Assembly (NCBI RefSeq): GCF_901933205.1
Contig: NC_044576.1
Coordinates: 11,441,024 to 11,505,023, forward strand
Source: Camarhynchus parvulus
Lineage: Eukaryota; Chordata; Aves; Passeriformes; Thraupidae
Reading direction: 5' to 3'
Length of the DNA: 64,000 nt
The notes below the pieces were generated by a model that was not told where the DNA came from, searched no databases, and worked only from the letters and a program-made list of their open reading frames with translations. Positions 1-12,345 of the stretch are shown here, piece by piece. Every line of letters starts with the position of its first letter. The first letter of the stretch is position 1. A program made the translations under genes and the position numbers.

Positions 1-600
1 GAACCTGCAAGACAATGTTCAACCAAGATCCTGTTAAAAATCACACACATTGCCAGTGCTATTTTTGCATGTGATGTTACCAAGCCCAACCAATTTTAAA
101 ACCCTGCCAAACTGAGAAGAGCTCAGACGGTTGCTCAGGAGATCCTATGATAATGTCCAAACATAAAGCACCACAACCACCTCCCCACAAGACTGCCACA
201 CATTGTACTGCCCGAGGAAGATGTTTCTGTGCTCTTCAAAAAGAGCAATGGTAAAAGCCCTATAAGCTCACGAGATCTAAAGATTGGAAACTGTGTTTCC
301 CAGTGCTTTGCCTGCCCCAGATGAAATTCTACAGGGACAGAAACATCCAGCACACCTTCCTCCTCCTTTCTCCCTTCCTTGCCTTTCCCCACTTGCTATA
401 TTTACAGCATCCAAAGGTTTTCATCGATTCCCATTGTAATCTGTGTAAATAAATACAAGTGTAAAAAAAACCCACTTTGGGGAACCTGGGCCACTTTCAG
501 CTTGGCTGGATAGTTGGGCTGTGCATGGAGTTGGAAGGGTGTTTTTAAAAGGAGGGAAACTGAAGACAACAGCTTAAGAATCTTGGCTCAGGCTGGGCAT
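1..600 (+). other. Possible 3' end of an upstream plus-strand transcript, then intergenic DNA
   Basis: No coding exon is visible. An AATAAA hexamer at 448-453, within a TAAATAAATA context and followed by a T/G-containing tract, could be the polyadenylation signal of a gene to the left. In human the plus-strand gene just upstream of PLAC9 is TMEM254, so a 3' UTR here would fit synteny, but no coding sequence in the window confirms this. Confidence 0.25.
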
Positions 601-737
601 ATTTCCGCCTAACTCTGGCTAAAGCTCAGCACGAAGGGCTGGACGAGGAGCCGATAGGAAGCCGGGGAGGGAGGGACGGGAGGGAGGCTGCGGGGCTCTC
701 CAGCACAGCCACGGCACAGCCCGGGCAGGCTGGAACC
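600..737 (+). promoter_or_regulatory. PLAC9: PLAC9 promoter / 5' UTR, small GC-rich patch
   Basis: A short GC-rich patch, about 630-737, lies directly in front of the PLAC9 start codon in otherwise AT-rich DNA. It contains purine-rich G tracts and a CACAGCC repeat just before the ATG. The transcription start cannot be placed. No canonical TATA box is seen at the right distance. Confidence 0.4.
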
Positions 738-795
738 ATGCTTTTCCTCTGGGCACTGGCGTTTGTTCTAGTCCTGCACGAGCAAGACCCTTTAG
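738..795 (+). CDS. PLAC9: PLAC9 coding exon 1 (signal peptide)
   Basis: It starts at the ATG at 738-740 in the GC patch and encodes MLFLWALAFVLVLHEQDPL, a typical signal peptide core. It ends with one base of the next codon at a strong donor, TTAG|GTAAGT. Splicing to exon 2 gives Ala-Ala-Ala-Asp, a plausible signal peptidase region also seen in human PLAC9. There is no other in-frame ATG nearby. Confidence 0.85.
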
Positions 796-3700
796 GTAAG
801 TGACTCTGAACTTGCAAAGCAGAAACTGTAGCTTAATCTCAGTATGGTCAAAGCCTTTGCATGGGGTGGGAGGGGGAGGCAAATAATTGCTTAATTTCTC
901 TATGGACTTTATGGGAAGATGACACAGGTATGAGTCAAAATTCTCTGATTTGAGAGGTAAAACTGCATTTTTGTGACCTCAAAGTCTGTCCTGAAGACAT
1001 ATTGCTTTGGTAGATTTTGAGATTTTTTACTGCTTACAGGAGATAGAATCATTCTACCTTCAGAAATTTAGAACCACGTTGAGGTGCTGCAAACAGTGCT
1101 CTGAATTTCCAAAATTACTCTTCTGGCAGCCGTATTAATATCACACTAATCCACTTGGAAATGAGATTGAAGTTCAAGGTGATTAAAGAAAGATTCTCCT
1201 TTTTCAAAGCCTTCTTTTTAAATTTCCTGGTAACAGCATCACCACTTTGTTTCTTCTGCTTTGGATTGCTTATTCCTGAGATTTTGTGGTACAGAATGAC
1301 TTCTCCAAAAGCCTTGGGAGAACAAAGTATAAACAGAAAACACCTGATAAGCCTGCATCTGAATTCTACTTTCATTAACAAGAGATTAGCACTGAATAAC
1401 CTGTAATCACATTGTAGTGTGACAAAGCTATTCAGTTTGGCTAGTTCCAGGGTTTACAGTCCCTGTGTAACCACAAACCTGGCTTCCCAGCCTGGTTGTA
1501 CCACATCTTTTCTGCTATGCTGAGGCTCAGATTTATTTTCCCTCTGGTCCTACTTTCTTGACAAGACAATAGCTGTATTTCATGGCAGGGTAGTAAGATC
1601 CTATTACATTAAAAACATTTCCTAAAAAACTGTTAGCCCCTTCTGCCCTCAAGTTCTAGTCACTCTTCCTTGCCCTGACTACCTCCTACTTAACTGGCTT
1701 TGTGATGTTTATCTCAGTGATGAACCGAAATATCAATGCAACAGCAAGAGCACTCTAACTTCTTTTCACTCCACAAGAATTCACTATATTCTTGTGAGTT
1801 TTGCAAGCTTAACTGAAATGAATGTGAAATAAAAGAAAATAAAAAATGGCTTTGTCTATTCCCATAAAAGTAGGGTTTTAACCTAAAATAATTTGCAAAC
1901 TCAGATAAAATTCAGTTAATTAGACTAGCACTTCAATAATAACTACAGAGGAGACTAACACACAGTATCATGCCAGGTGGCAGCTACTCAGTCAGCAAAC
2001 CATGTTTACTGTCTTAATGGTTTTCATCATGCAAAATGAGAAATTTTGTGTCTGTCATGGCCAGGGGAACACCCTGCCAGACTGAAGTCCTAAAAAAGCC
2101 ATCCCCACTTCGCTGCTCTTGAGTTGGGAACATAACTTTTGATTCCCTTGCAGAATCCCCCATCCTAACTCCCACGGGTTCCTCTTAAAAATTATTCAGC
2201 CGAACTAGAATTTACGTTTTAATTCAGCCATTAATATAAACAATCTCATATTCAAAGAGCTCAGCCTCCAAATCATTCAGGAGAGGCTGGCACAGAAGCC
2301 CTTCTGGACGCAACCATGTGCTCCTGCCACAGTTCACAGTGCTTTGCTGCCCGTGCTGGGTTAATTTGTGGGGTGCTGCTCAAATGCAGACCACAATGTA
2401 GCCTGAAGCACGATACCTGCCCCATTTAAACGTGTTTCCAGGCAAAGCAGGAAACGTGTTTCCAAGGGGTGAGGCACCCCAGCAGCAAAGGTTGCGCTCC
2501 ATGTTTTTGCGTGGCATAGGTGACCTGGAGCTCCTGGGTGAAGAAACCCCTGCCCCCGCACACGGGCCATTAGCGCAGCACGCCAAACCGAGCGCTCTAG
2601 CAGGGACAGCTTCCAGCCGAGGCACTGCTGCTCCACACCGTGGCGTGATTTGCTTTCCAACAGCACAAGTTTCAGCCGGTTCTAACTACAAGTTAAAGTA
2701 AATCAATTGCATGAATGCTCCTCTTCATTCATCTAACATCTCTTGAATTCTCAAGATGTTTTGAATCCTCGGATATTCACATGCAAGATCAAAGCTGGGA
2801 AGATCTATAAGCTAGACCATTATCTAGAAAGTGGAAAAAGAATCCTTTCAGAACAGCCAGATTCTGCCCCAAATTGACTATTTGCATTATCACAGAGAAG
2901 TATTCTTTCTCTAGGAGATTAAAAAAACTGCATCGTAAAATTAAAGCCACAGTAAAAATTTATGATAGATATCCTATTTTAGGCCTGACTTGGACTCATA
3001 TTTCTCTACTAACAAATTAATATTGGTTTAACCTATACTCCATGTTATAGCTATTTACTGTTCTTATAGAAACCTACCAGCATTATTGTCTCCAACACAA
3101 AGATTGCAGTCCTTGCAAAACCCACCTTTGAGCTCTAACAAGGAAGGAGAAATAAAGTTTGCAAAAACAAAGTATACCCCAAAATATCTGTGATTTTTAA
3201 GATTGTGAGGTATCTGGAGATCAGGGTTCAGTACAGAAGTGAGCCTTTTATAAAGAGATTTTATATATCTGTGAAGCCCTATGTTTTCATATGTTTAGTT
3301 AAAAGGAATTTCAATTCTGTGGACATCATAACCTCCACATGTAAAGCAAAAGTTAGTATGAAACTCTCCCAAAAAATGAGGAGTTTAGAAATATAGGACT
3401 CCTGTTGTTCACCTGCAGGATGAAGCTTTATTTATAAACACAGCTGATCTGCTCTGGCTGAAGCAGATGTAAGTCCTGGGCCTTAATGTCAGGATCTACT
3501 ATGCATGTATGTATCTGCCCTTCTCTCACTATTCTACTTCCTGAGTTGCCGCAGACTGCATGAACTGTCTGCCAAGAGAAAACAGATCTTCAAGCAACTC
3601 CTTAGATTTGTTTAGATTTTAGAAAAAACCTAAAATTATATTATTTTGTTTTACTTACTTATTTCTACTGCCATGACTTAGACATATGAAAACTACACAA

Positions 3701-6700
3701 CCACAGAGCTGACTAATAAGTCACAAACTCACCTCACCCACTCCCCTATGACAATCATTTCTATTACTAAACACAGACCAAAAGCCATGTCCTCAGAAAA
3801 TTGAGAAACTCTTTATCCCCTGATATCACTGGTTATCCTCAAATTGATGATGGTATCCATTATTTATGTATCTCACATTCTCCACTTTCAAGCCAGCCTT
3901 AAGCTCACTAATTCTGCACAACTTGGTTTCTTTATGGATACTAGGACACAGTTCCTCTTCTTCCTAAACAGCTTCCCCTTCTCTACACACAAGTGTGTCC
4001 TATACAGCTTCTAGCTATAATCCTCCTTACATTTAGCCTTGGTTTCTATAACAAAGATGCATTCACACAAAAATAAATCCATAATAAAGGCAAACTTTTC
4101 TGGAGCCCAAAGCATCATAGTAAGATACAGCACGAATTAGAGTAACGTACCTGCTAATTATGTAGCTTGTGTCTCTTATCAGTCCAATTCCCTGTACTCA
4201 TTTTCCACTGCAGAAGCAAGTGCAAGAGGATATTGTCTGGCTGCTTGTTCTGAAGACCAGCATGCTGAAAACACTCTCCAAGCCAACAGCTCCCTCACAG
4301 GAACATTTAATTACTATCCTTCTTCCTTTGAATGAAAATACACAAAACTTAAGTGCTTCTTACAATCACAGATATGGTCAAATAGCAGAAAAACAAAAGT
4401 AGTTTTCCAAGTAGCAATATTGCTTCTGGCACATAGCCATGGCAAGGGCCCAGATTTTTCTGTGCCTCAAAAAAACCACCCACTGGAAGCATGAACTATC
4501 CCTGGTCTTGTGCACTCCCTCTTAGTCTCCACTGCTGGGTAAGTGAGAGATGGATCCCCTCATGAGAATAACATGGGTCACAATAGCAAAAGCTGCCTGT
4601 AAATGAAGTAGTTTTACACAGAAATATATGCTATCTAGTCAGGAACAATTGCTGTGAGGTCCCATTTCTGGTTTTGCACATTTCACAAGCACAAGTGATG
4701 TGCCTTGTCGTTCTGCCATAAAAGCTAGAGCCTAGTAAAGGTGTGTGCACATTTAAATATTTACATGTGTATGTAGATATTTGCATGTAAATATAAGCAA
4801 ACCCATGCAGTTGTCTCCAGTGTGCAGCACATGGCAGTGTGTAAGTTGCTAAGGAATTTTATTTATCTTTTGCAATTCCTGCAGTCTTTATTGCAATCAC
4901 TAAAGGGAAGAACTCCCTTATCTTTAAGAAAATACACACTGAAGTCTAAAAAGAGGTAGAACTACCTGGTTAGAACTACCCACAGGTGTCAAAATCACAG
5001 ATAAGCATTACTGCTTCATGGATTACGGCCAGAAAGATGCTCTATGTCCAGTTAAAGATATGCTTCTGAGTGGCTAAGAACTTGAAGGGAATCTGTGCCC
5101 TAAAAAGTATTTTCAATACAACACTTGCTATCCAAATAAATTATTTTTGATGTCCTAACAATAAAATTTGATTTGGCTTGAGTTATGTATCACAGCTTAA
5201 AATGAATTTGGATGTACTGGTGATAATGAAACTGGTAGTGACACAGAAAGTTAATTCAGTACTTCCATAGCCAAAGATGCCAATGTAGTTAATTAAGAAC
5301 TGACATTACTGGAAACTAACTTGGATGCCTTGAAGAACAGCCCTCAAAGTTAAATATGACTAACAGTTTTAGCTTAACATAGTCTATGGTCTGAAAACAC
5401 TAGTACTGATAGTTATTAGTATCAGTACAGGTTCAAAGCAGTTGAATCTTTCCTGAATTCAGCTGCAAGTTATCTTCACCAACCACTTCTGAAATCCATG
5501 TGATTTCTTGAGCTAGTATTTCAGAATTACATGCAAATTTTAAAGTGGAATCCAGCACTTATATTTAGAGAAAAAATAAGTTAAGTAAGGGTCAGCAAAT
5601 CCATTCAGAAGTCTGTTGCATTCCTCCCACACTGGACAGTGGATTAATCATTTGAACTTGATCCTCCAGTTCATGACCTTTTTCCTGTTGGAGCATAAAT
5701 CATTACTACTGCCATTCCTTTTCTCATCAAAGGCTGTCTGGCCACCTTATGCTCTATGCTTTAGGAATAAAATGATACTACTAAACCTAATGCAGTGCAA
5801 ACAAAAACACAGAGCACAGCATGTTTTTTTTAAGAGTTAGTCATGTTCTCCTTTATTCCCCTTGCTCTGTCACATGTTTTCAGGTTTCCTCAATTGCCAT
5901 CTGGTTCCTGTTTCAATCTCCCATGTCTCCCACTTGGCTAGTGGCCTGCTTTGTTTCATCCCTCCCGCCCTACTCAGTGCAAACAAGACCTTGCAGTCAA
6001 CTTTCAAAACCACACTGATCATCGAATGAGGCCAAAGAACTTGACAGGTTTTAAGACCAATGGGAAACATTGTGGTCACTCACCTTGACCTTCTTTGTAA
6101 TGCAGACCAAAGAACCCAACCCAGCAATTTCTAGATCAAGCCTGTAACTTCATTTGGACCAGCAATGTGTCATTAGGAAGGTTACCTTAAAAGACCTACC
6201 AGATCTGTGTGGTCACATACTTCAGTTCTGGCAGTCCTAGTAACCACAGAAAATGACAGCAGAGAGGCAGTTGCTCACGTTTATTCTGGCGCTTATCATT
6301 GACTACTTGGATGATCAAAAATGAACCATTTAACAGCACCTGGATAGAAAGAACCCTGACAGTTCCTAGAAAGGAACTTTATCAGGGAGCACAGAGAAGC
6401 AACATCTTGCGGGTTGGGGGAATATATCAAATGTACAGGAGGCAGAAGAGCTTAACTGATGGACATTCTTAATCAAAGGTCTCTGCTCTTAACCTGTTTA
6501 GCAAGGCTGTTTTGATTCTTACTTCATTGCTCATTCTTTCCCTTGCTGTAAAATCAAGTTTTGTACAGTCAGGTTGACCATAATACATGGATCTTACTCT
6601 CCATCGTGCTACTTCTTTCAAACTTTAGGCATGTTCTTCTAGTAAACAGATCCTTATTAACAATCAGTTCAGAGATGCTCAATTTCCCTGCTGGTGTCTG

Positions 6701-9700
6701 ACTGCATCACAGCCCAGGGTGGTTAGAACTACCCAGATTTATGGGCACCATCAATAGCACAGAGGACTTAATCAGAGCAAAAAAGGCATGAGTCGTTTTC
6801 TTATCCTGAACACAAGAGTTCTGGTTCTTGATGGAAAATAACCACCCTATATATCAAGTAGAATGGATTTCAAGAACTTAACTGAACATCTCACTTGCAA
6901 GAAACATTAGGTGGAAATTTGCAGATGGGACATTAACTGAAAGGTAATGTTCTCTCTGCCATATTGAAATGTTGTAAGTGTCTGCATGAAATAATCTATT
7001 AAGTTTCAAATGAGATATTTAAGACATTGAAATATGCCTCCTACACACTTGCCTAAGCTGTCAGAAGTTGCAAACACCCACACATTTTAAATATGTACTT
7101 TATATGGAATACAAAGAACACTTCACTTTGAAAAGTGGTTAGCTTCAAAACTTACTACCAAAGTTGTCTCTATGCACGTGCTTTGAAACACAGACAAGTA
7201 AAAATTCCAATTTACATTTAAAATACGTTTCTTCAGTAACTTCAGAAAGCAAGTACCTGGAAGTATCCTAAGTCATTAGTCTTTTGCTTACATAGTTTGC
7301 AGCCTTCTGCCCTTCACTTCCTTTACACGGTGACTGTAAATTCACATGGTGACTTCATATATATGAAGTAGAGATGCTGCTGGAGTAAGGTCAGTGCCAA
7401 AGGCAGATTGTGTCCCTTTCTTTCACCAACTGCAATAGAGAAGGGCAGTGCTCCTAAGCAACACTCCACGTGCTCTCTTTGAGCACATGGAAATGACTGC
7501 TTTGGCTGAACTGCCTGACCATAGTGACCCAGATATGTGCCACATTTACAAGGGACCGGATGTGTCCTGTGAACAGCCCATCCCAGAGATAAAGCTGTGG
7601 TTTAAGAGCTAAAGCCAAACAACAGAATAACAATGAATGTTTTGGGAAGCCAAAGCCTCAAGCCAGGACTCAGAAAAAAGAAGAAATCGACACTGACTGC
7701 CCAGCCACTGGCAGCTGAAATAGCCTGTTCTGACATGGTGGTGAAGAGGCAACTGCAAGAGCCTGAGCAGCTCTGTTCTGGTGTGAAAGTCACTAACAAG
7801 GCATGGACATGCAGGTCCTGAGAGGGCTTCTCCTAGCTCCTCTCACAGCTCACAGCTCCATACTCTGTGGTAGACAGGCTTTTGCTTATATCAACCCTTA
7901 GCCTTGCTAACATCAGCTGTCAGGTGCTTCCTGAGACACGTAGGCTTAGCCTGTTTGTCAAAGTTTTAGGCACTGCACTTATTCCGTGGTTCTGAGTGAT
8001 ACCTTACAGCCCGGTCAAACTAGGACTTCATCCACCTTCAGTATGGCCATTACAGCTGGTAAGGCCGCAAAGCGCTGTGACCGATGGAAAGCTGTCTTCC
8101 TCTGGGTCAGGAGAGGAACCCAAGGAACCAGAAGCTACTGAGTCCTGTGTCCCATAGCAACCCCTTTAACTCGTTCTCTAGGTACACACAAAGCTGTGTG
8201 TATGTACACATGATGCACACAAAGTTGTGCAATGCTTTGCTAAGCTCACAGTAAGATGCAACAATCTTACACTGGCTGCACATACCTATCATGGTATGTA
8301 TACATCTGCTTTGAGTAACTGTCAGTCCATCATATCTAACCTCCTCACCTACAAACACCTGCCTAGAGAATCAGCCACCACAATCTCAGTATCTCCACAC
8401 TGCTCCAGTCATGATGAAAAAAAGACACGTAAAGCAAAAATTTTGAGAAATAGCACAGTTCACTTGACCACTAAGACAGTAACAAGACTCATAAACCACC
8501 ACCACTAGCATCAAAGAGGGAAAAAAATGGCAACTGCAAAGCAGCTGGTGTTGAAATACCTGCTGTATTTCAGCACTCTTCTGTAAACAGGGAGATGAAT
8601 TCTTCGGGATTCTGTCCTAACAGCACCACCTTCTGGTACTGCACTAAAAAAACCCCAACCAAATCTCTGCCAAACCAATTTCTAAATAATGCCCAGTAAG
8701 TCAGGTCACTTTGTAATCCCTCCTCCTCCCTCTAATTCCAAGGATGCCATTCCAACTCAGAGTACATGTCTCATCACTTCCAAACTGCAGTGAACCTTAC
8801 GGACACATGTTTGCCATCACCTGACACCTACACTCCAGAAATCCTGGCACAGACTTGAGATGAAGCACTGCAGCAGTTCCAAACCACTGATCTGGCACAG
8901 CAGCACTGAAGACAGAATTAGTTACTGCTCTTGTGTGTCTTACTGTTCATTACAACACAAGCTGAGTTTTGTCTTTGTTACAAGCAATGACAGAATGAGT
9001 TACTGCTGCTTCCTCATTATCCTAGCTGCTTCAAGCACCAAACAAGAGCAAAACCTAACTTTACATGCAGGAAGAGAGTTTAAAATATTCCACTACAGTC
9101 CTCTGCACACATTTGAAAATTTAAATGTTACTGAATGCTGCACAGAAGTTATGAAAAGCAAATAGGCTCCACTAAAGCATGGACACCAGCACATACCGAC
9201 CTTTCATGGAGCACAGCCAGCAGAATGAAAAGTTCAAAGAGCAAGAGCTCATGAGTACTGAGAGGTAAACACAGATAACTGACAGAGAAATGTGACTTTG
9301 TATGTAGCAAAGTCAGCAAATGTGCTCAGCAATAAAATAATTTTTATTGTTTCCCTTCCCATTGCAAAGTCAGACTGTCTGGGACAACCTTCTGGCACAG
9401 AGGAATCATCAGCATCCATTTGCAAAGTGGACAAGCTTAGCTAGTCTTCAAAGCTTTACAGCACCAGCTGCTTCTGAAGAAAGTCTGTGAGGAACTGTTG
9501 TGTTAGGCAGATCTTCCCAACAGTTAGGTCTGACACTTAAGAGAGACAGAGTCACAGCCTATAAACTTACCCTACACATGTAGGCAAAAAATAGATTATG
9601 TAAAACAAATACACACATAGACAGAACAAACACCCGTGGCAAGAGAAAACACCTTGTTCCAACCAACATGATGTGTGCAGGCAAGTACGGGGGCACAGCT

Positions 9701-12336
9701 TGGAAAATAAGTTATTGGAAAAGAAGTTCAATTCCTACATTTGGTTCATCAACAATGCTGTGCAGCATGCAAAATACCACTTCAGAAATCAGAAAGGCAA
9801 GGACTGCTATTAACCCTCTGCCAATTACCTGTGTCTCTATTTCCAGCTGCTGCTGATCCTGTCACTATGGCACCTGGAAGTTTGGAAAGAGGAACCTGGT
9901 GTAATGAACACATGCTCCACGAACGCTTAGATATTATTGAAGAGGTAAGAGGGATTGTGCTGGCTCCTGAACCTTACCAGACCTCTGCCCTATCCTTTTG
10001 ACCAAAGAAAAAGGATGTTTCTAGACAGTGTCCCTTCTTGACTTTATTCTAGTCAAAGTTGGACTATTTTTTTCAGATGTCATAGTTTATAACTATCCAT
10101 AAAGCCATTATCACCAGAAATATATAATCTTGATGAAAACCAAAAAACTTATTAACAATTTTTTATATATCAGCCTCTTCTAGAATGCTTATAATCTAAA
10201 CATTCTAATCTCTGTGTTTAACCTAAAAATCTCAGAATCTGTATTTGTAAAGTTTCACACTGAAACTTTATGGGGAGGTGTGAGTCCTGTAGGTGACTCC
10301 AAGACTGATGGAGAAGTTTCTGCTCACCCTGGCTCACACTTAAGAGCTAAATGAGCTTTATCACAGGGATTCCAGGAAAGCTGTAAAGTTTGCTTTTTTT
10401 TTTTCCCCTGCTGGTGTCTTAAGCACTCACAAGATACCTGTAAACTCAGCTTAACTAACCTGTTAATTCTCAGCCGGGTAGTCCCCAAACATGCTCTGGT
10501 TCTCAAATGGGAACATTACCTCTCTTCTGCTCTGGTCCCAGCCCTCATCTTTCTCAGCTCCTCTCATCATCTATGCAGACTCTTTTATTGCATTTCTCTC
10601 AGAAATGAGACAGAATTAAAAACAAACTAATGCAAAGCTCCAAGAAGTCAAATTCTTCTTTATATAGGGGTGCTGTAACATAACTCTTGCAAAACCGAGT
10701 GCTAATACTTGGTGCCACTAGAGGCCAGCAGAACACAAGGAATGTTTAAACCTGCAATGCGCATTACAGATTAAATTAGCTGGTGGCATTACAGGACATG
10801 AGGTTTGCGTTTCTGCAAACACCTCTGCTGTAATTCCTTCTACTTGACCCTCTGACTACCGCTTTTCTCCATTTGTCTCCCTTGTTTCCATTAGAAGGTA
10901 ATAAAAACAGTGGAGCACCTAGAATCAGAAGTCAAATCGCTCCTCAACATCATCAGTGAGACAACACTGAACATCCCCACCGTTCCAGGAACTCCACTTA
11001 TAGACGTTTTTGATGGTCAGTATCTCGTCAGGTATAACCTAAATTGAAAAAGGGGTTACATATGTTATTATTAAATATGCCATATTTTCTCTCTAAAGAT
11101 GTGAACTAATTCAGCTCAGAGTAGGTAAGGCCTTAGAACTGGGGGCCTCAGGATCCCAACTGCAGGTCCAGTTTGGAAAATCAGATTTCAACAACCTCTA
11201 AGGAGAGGGCTGGGAGCAAAGGAAGCAACTCACCTTAGAATGGCAGGACAGACTAAGTTATATCAAGGTCCTTTTCAGATTTAAGATCCTGTGATTCGTT
11301 AGCTTCATGTGTGCCAAAATAAGGGATGGCATCAAAATTTTACAAAATTGGAGGTATTGCCATTTTGATATCCTAAATCCAACTTTGACATGTAAGCCCC
11401 TCACACAAAACGTGCTCCTGGATAAACGTTTTTGGAATAAATTAAACCACAACAGAAATTAGTTGGATGAGACCACCTATTCTACTCACTTTCTTATAAT
11501 GCTCTATGCTCTTCATCCTCTGCCTAAATATCAACAGTGCATTTAACAAGGTGAGACACTCTTGGTGGAAAATAAACCACTTGTGGACAGACAAAAGCAT
11601 CCACAGACATGTTTATGAAGTCAGTTTTGTCAGTCCTGGGCTGTTTATTCATTTAAGGTAGCTGTACCTGGGCACACTACAGCGCACTTACACGATGGAA
11701 ATGGGCTTGAAGCAGAAAGCAGCAGAGTTTATGCTGGTTTTTGGTTCTTGCAGGTGGCTGGATGGATCTAGTAACCATGACTGATACTGTCCTCACCAAC
11801 TTTGTTATCCACTGAAGCTTACAGTTTTCTGTGAGGGGCAGTTAACAGGTTAATTGTTAAGTTACTCCCCTGAAATGGAAGGGGGTATTCTAGTAAAAGT
11901 GAAAAATATTCCAGTAAAGCATTGCAGTGAATTTAAAACAGAAATCAGCACATTTGCAGCCAATCTATAGCAAGTACTATTCAGATGGATCTTGCTACAA
12001 CTGCCAAATTGCTCAAGAATTACAGATTGGACCTTCCTTCTATGATTTTGTGCATCAAAGTGACAATTTCCCACTTTAGAGTAGCAAGATTCAAGTTTTA
12101 AACGAGATTTATCCATACAGATTGATCCTGATCTCCTAACCAAAAATAATCACATCAACTCTTCTCTATACAGATACCAGCTGAGCACTGTGAAGACAGA
12201 AGACAGCTGAATGTAACAGTGTGGTTGTTATCAACAGTTGCACTTCTGATCATTTAATAAGCTTGTGTTTCCAGAATTCCTGCAGGGTGAACAATCCTCA
12301 GCTGTAGTTTGTCTTGTGTGTTGCTGTGCTTTATAA
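738..12336 (+). CDS. PLAC9: PLAC9, placenta-specific protein 9 (small secreted protein), spliced
   Basis: This is the whole coding span. The exons are 738-795, 9847-9944, 10895-11015 and a terminal exon starting at 12275 or 12286. The protein is about 93-113 residues depending on the terminal acceptor; human PLAC9 is 97. It has an N-terminal hydrophobic signal peptide (about residues 1-16), an Ala-rich cleavage region, a conserved single Cys followed by a His/Met-containing helix with the RLDIIEE motif, and a heptad-like second helix (TVEHLESEVKSLLNII). These match the PLAC9 family order. The family is secreted and poorly characterised. It converges on ANXA11, the same neighbour as in mammals. 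Identification is from recognised motifs plus synteny. Confidence 0.88.
796..9846 (+). other. PLAC9: PLAC9 intron 1
   Basis: This is a 9-kb intron, donor GTAAGT at 796 and acceptor TTTCCAG ending at 9846. It is mainly AT-rich and has no open frame that looks coding. The exception in composition is a GC-richer patch at about 2280-2690 (listed separately). No interspersed repeat could be recognised with confidence. Confidence 0.7.
2280..2690. promoter_or_regulatory. GC-rich patch in PLAC9 intron 1 with a duplicated AAACGTGTTTCCA motif
   Basis: About 400 bases are clearly richer in G+C and CpG than the surrounding intron. AAACGTGTTTCCA occurs twice, near 2428 and 2451, about 23 bases apart. The second copy sits in GGAAACGTGTTTCC, an almost perfect inverted repeat. 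It could be an enhancer, an old exapted promoter or a decayed repeat. Several overlapping open frames here on both strands carry no recognisable protein. Confidence 0.3.
9847..9944 (+). CDS. PLAC9: PLAC9 coding exon 2
   Basis: The acceptor is CTATTTCCAG and the donor GAAGAG|GTAAGA. The 98 nt complete the split Ala codon from exon 1 and encode 33 residues ending HERLDIIEE. The Cys-Asn-Glu-His-Met segment aligns with the Cys-Asp-Arg-His-Met of human PLAC9, and RLDIIEE with RLDVMEE. It ends in phase 0. Confidence 0.9.
9945..10894 (+). other. PLAC9: PLAC9 intron 2
   Basis: This 950-base intron has donor GTAAGA and a pyrimidine-rich acceptor tract before TTCCATTAG. Nothing else is recognised in it. 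Confidence 0.85.
10895..11015 (+). CDS. PLAC9: PLAC9 coding exon 3
   Basis: 40 codons plus one base. It encodes the second helix (TVEHLESEVKSLLNIISE) and a Pro-rich tail ending PLIDVFD. Human PLAC9 has the same layout (TVDHLGTEVKGLLGLLEE, then a Pro-rich tail ending GDGF). The donor at 11016 is GTCAGT, weaker than the others. Reading on without splicing would add 11 residues (GQYLVRYNLN after the Asp) and stop at 11047-11049, so an intronic end is possible. Confidence 0.87.
11016..12274 (+). other. PLAC9: PLAC9 intron 3
   Basis: The presumed last intron, 1.26 kb. The acceptor is either TGTTTCCAG at 12274 or CCTGCAG at 12285. No other feature is seen. Open frames on the minus strand here lack recognisable content. 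Confidence 0.6.
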
Positions 12337-12345
12337 TAAAACGGT
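12275..12345 (+). CDS. PLAC9: PLAC9 terminal exon with polyadenylation signal (acceptor ambiguous)
   Basis: Two acceptors lie 11 bases apart. Using the one ending at 12274 gives Glu-Phe-Leu-Gln-Gly and an extra Cys/Val-rich tail to a stop at 12334-12336. Using the one ending at 12285 gives Gly then a stop at 12288-12290, so the protein ends ...DVFDG, close to the human ...GDGF end. An AATAAA at 12335-12340 would end the transcript. The second option leaves a short 3' UTR and gives a tail closer to the human one. Confidence 0.55.
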
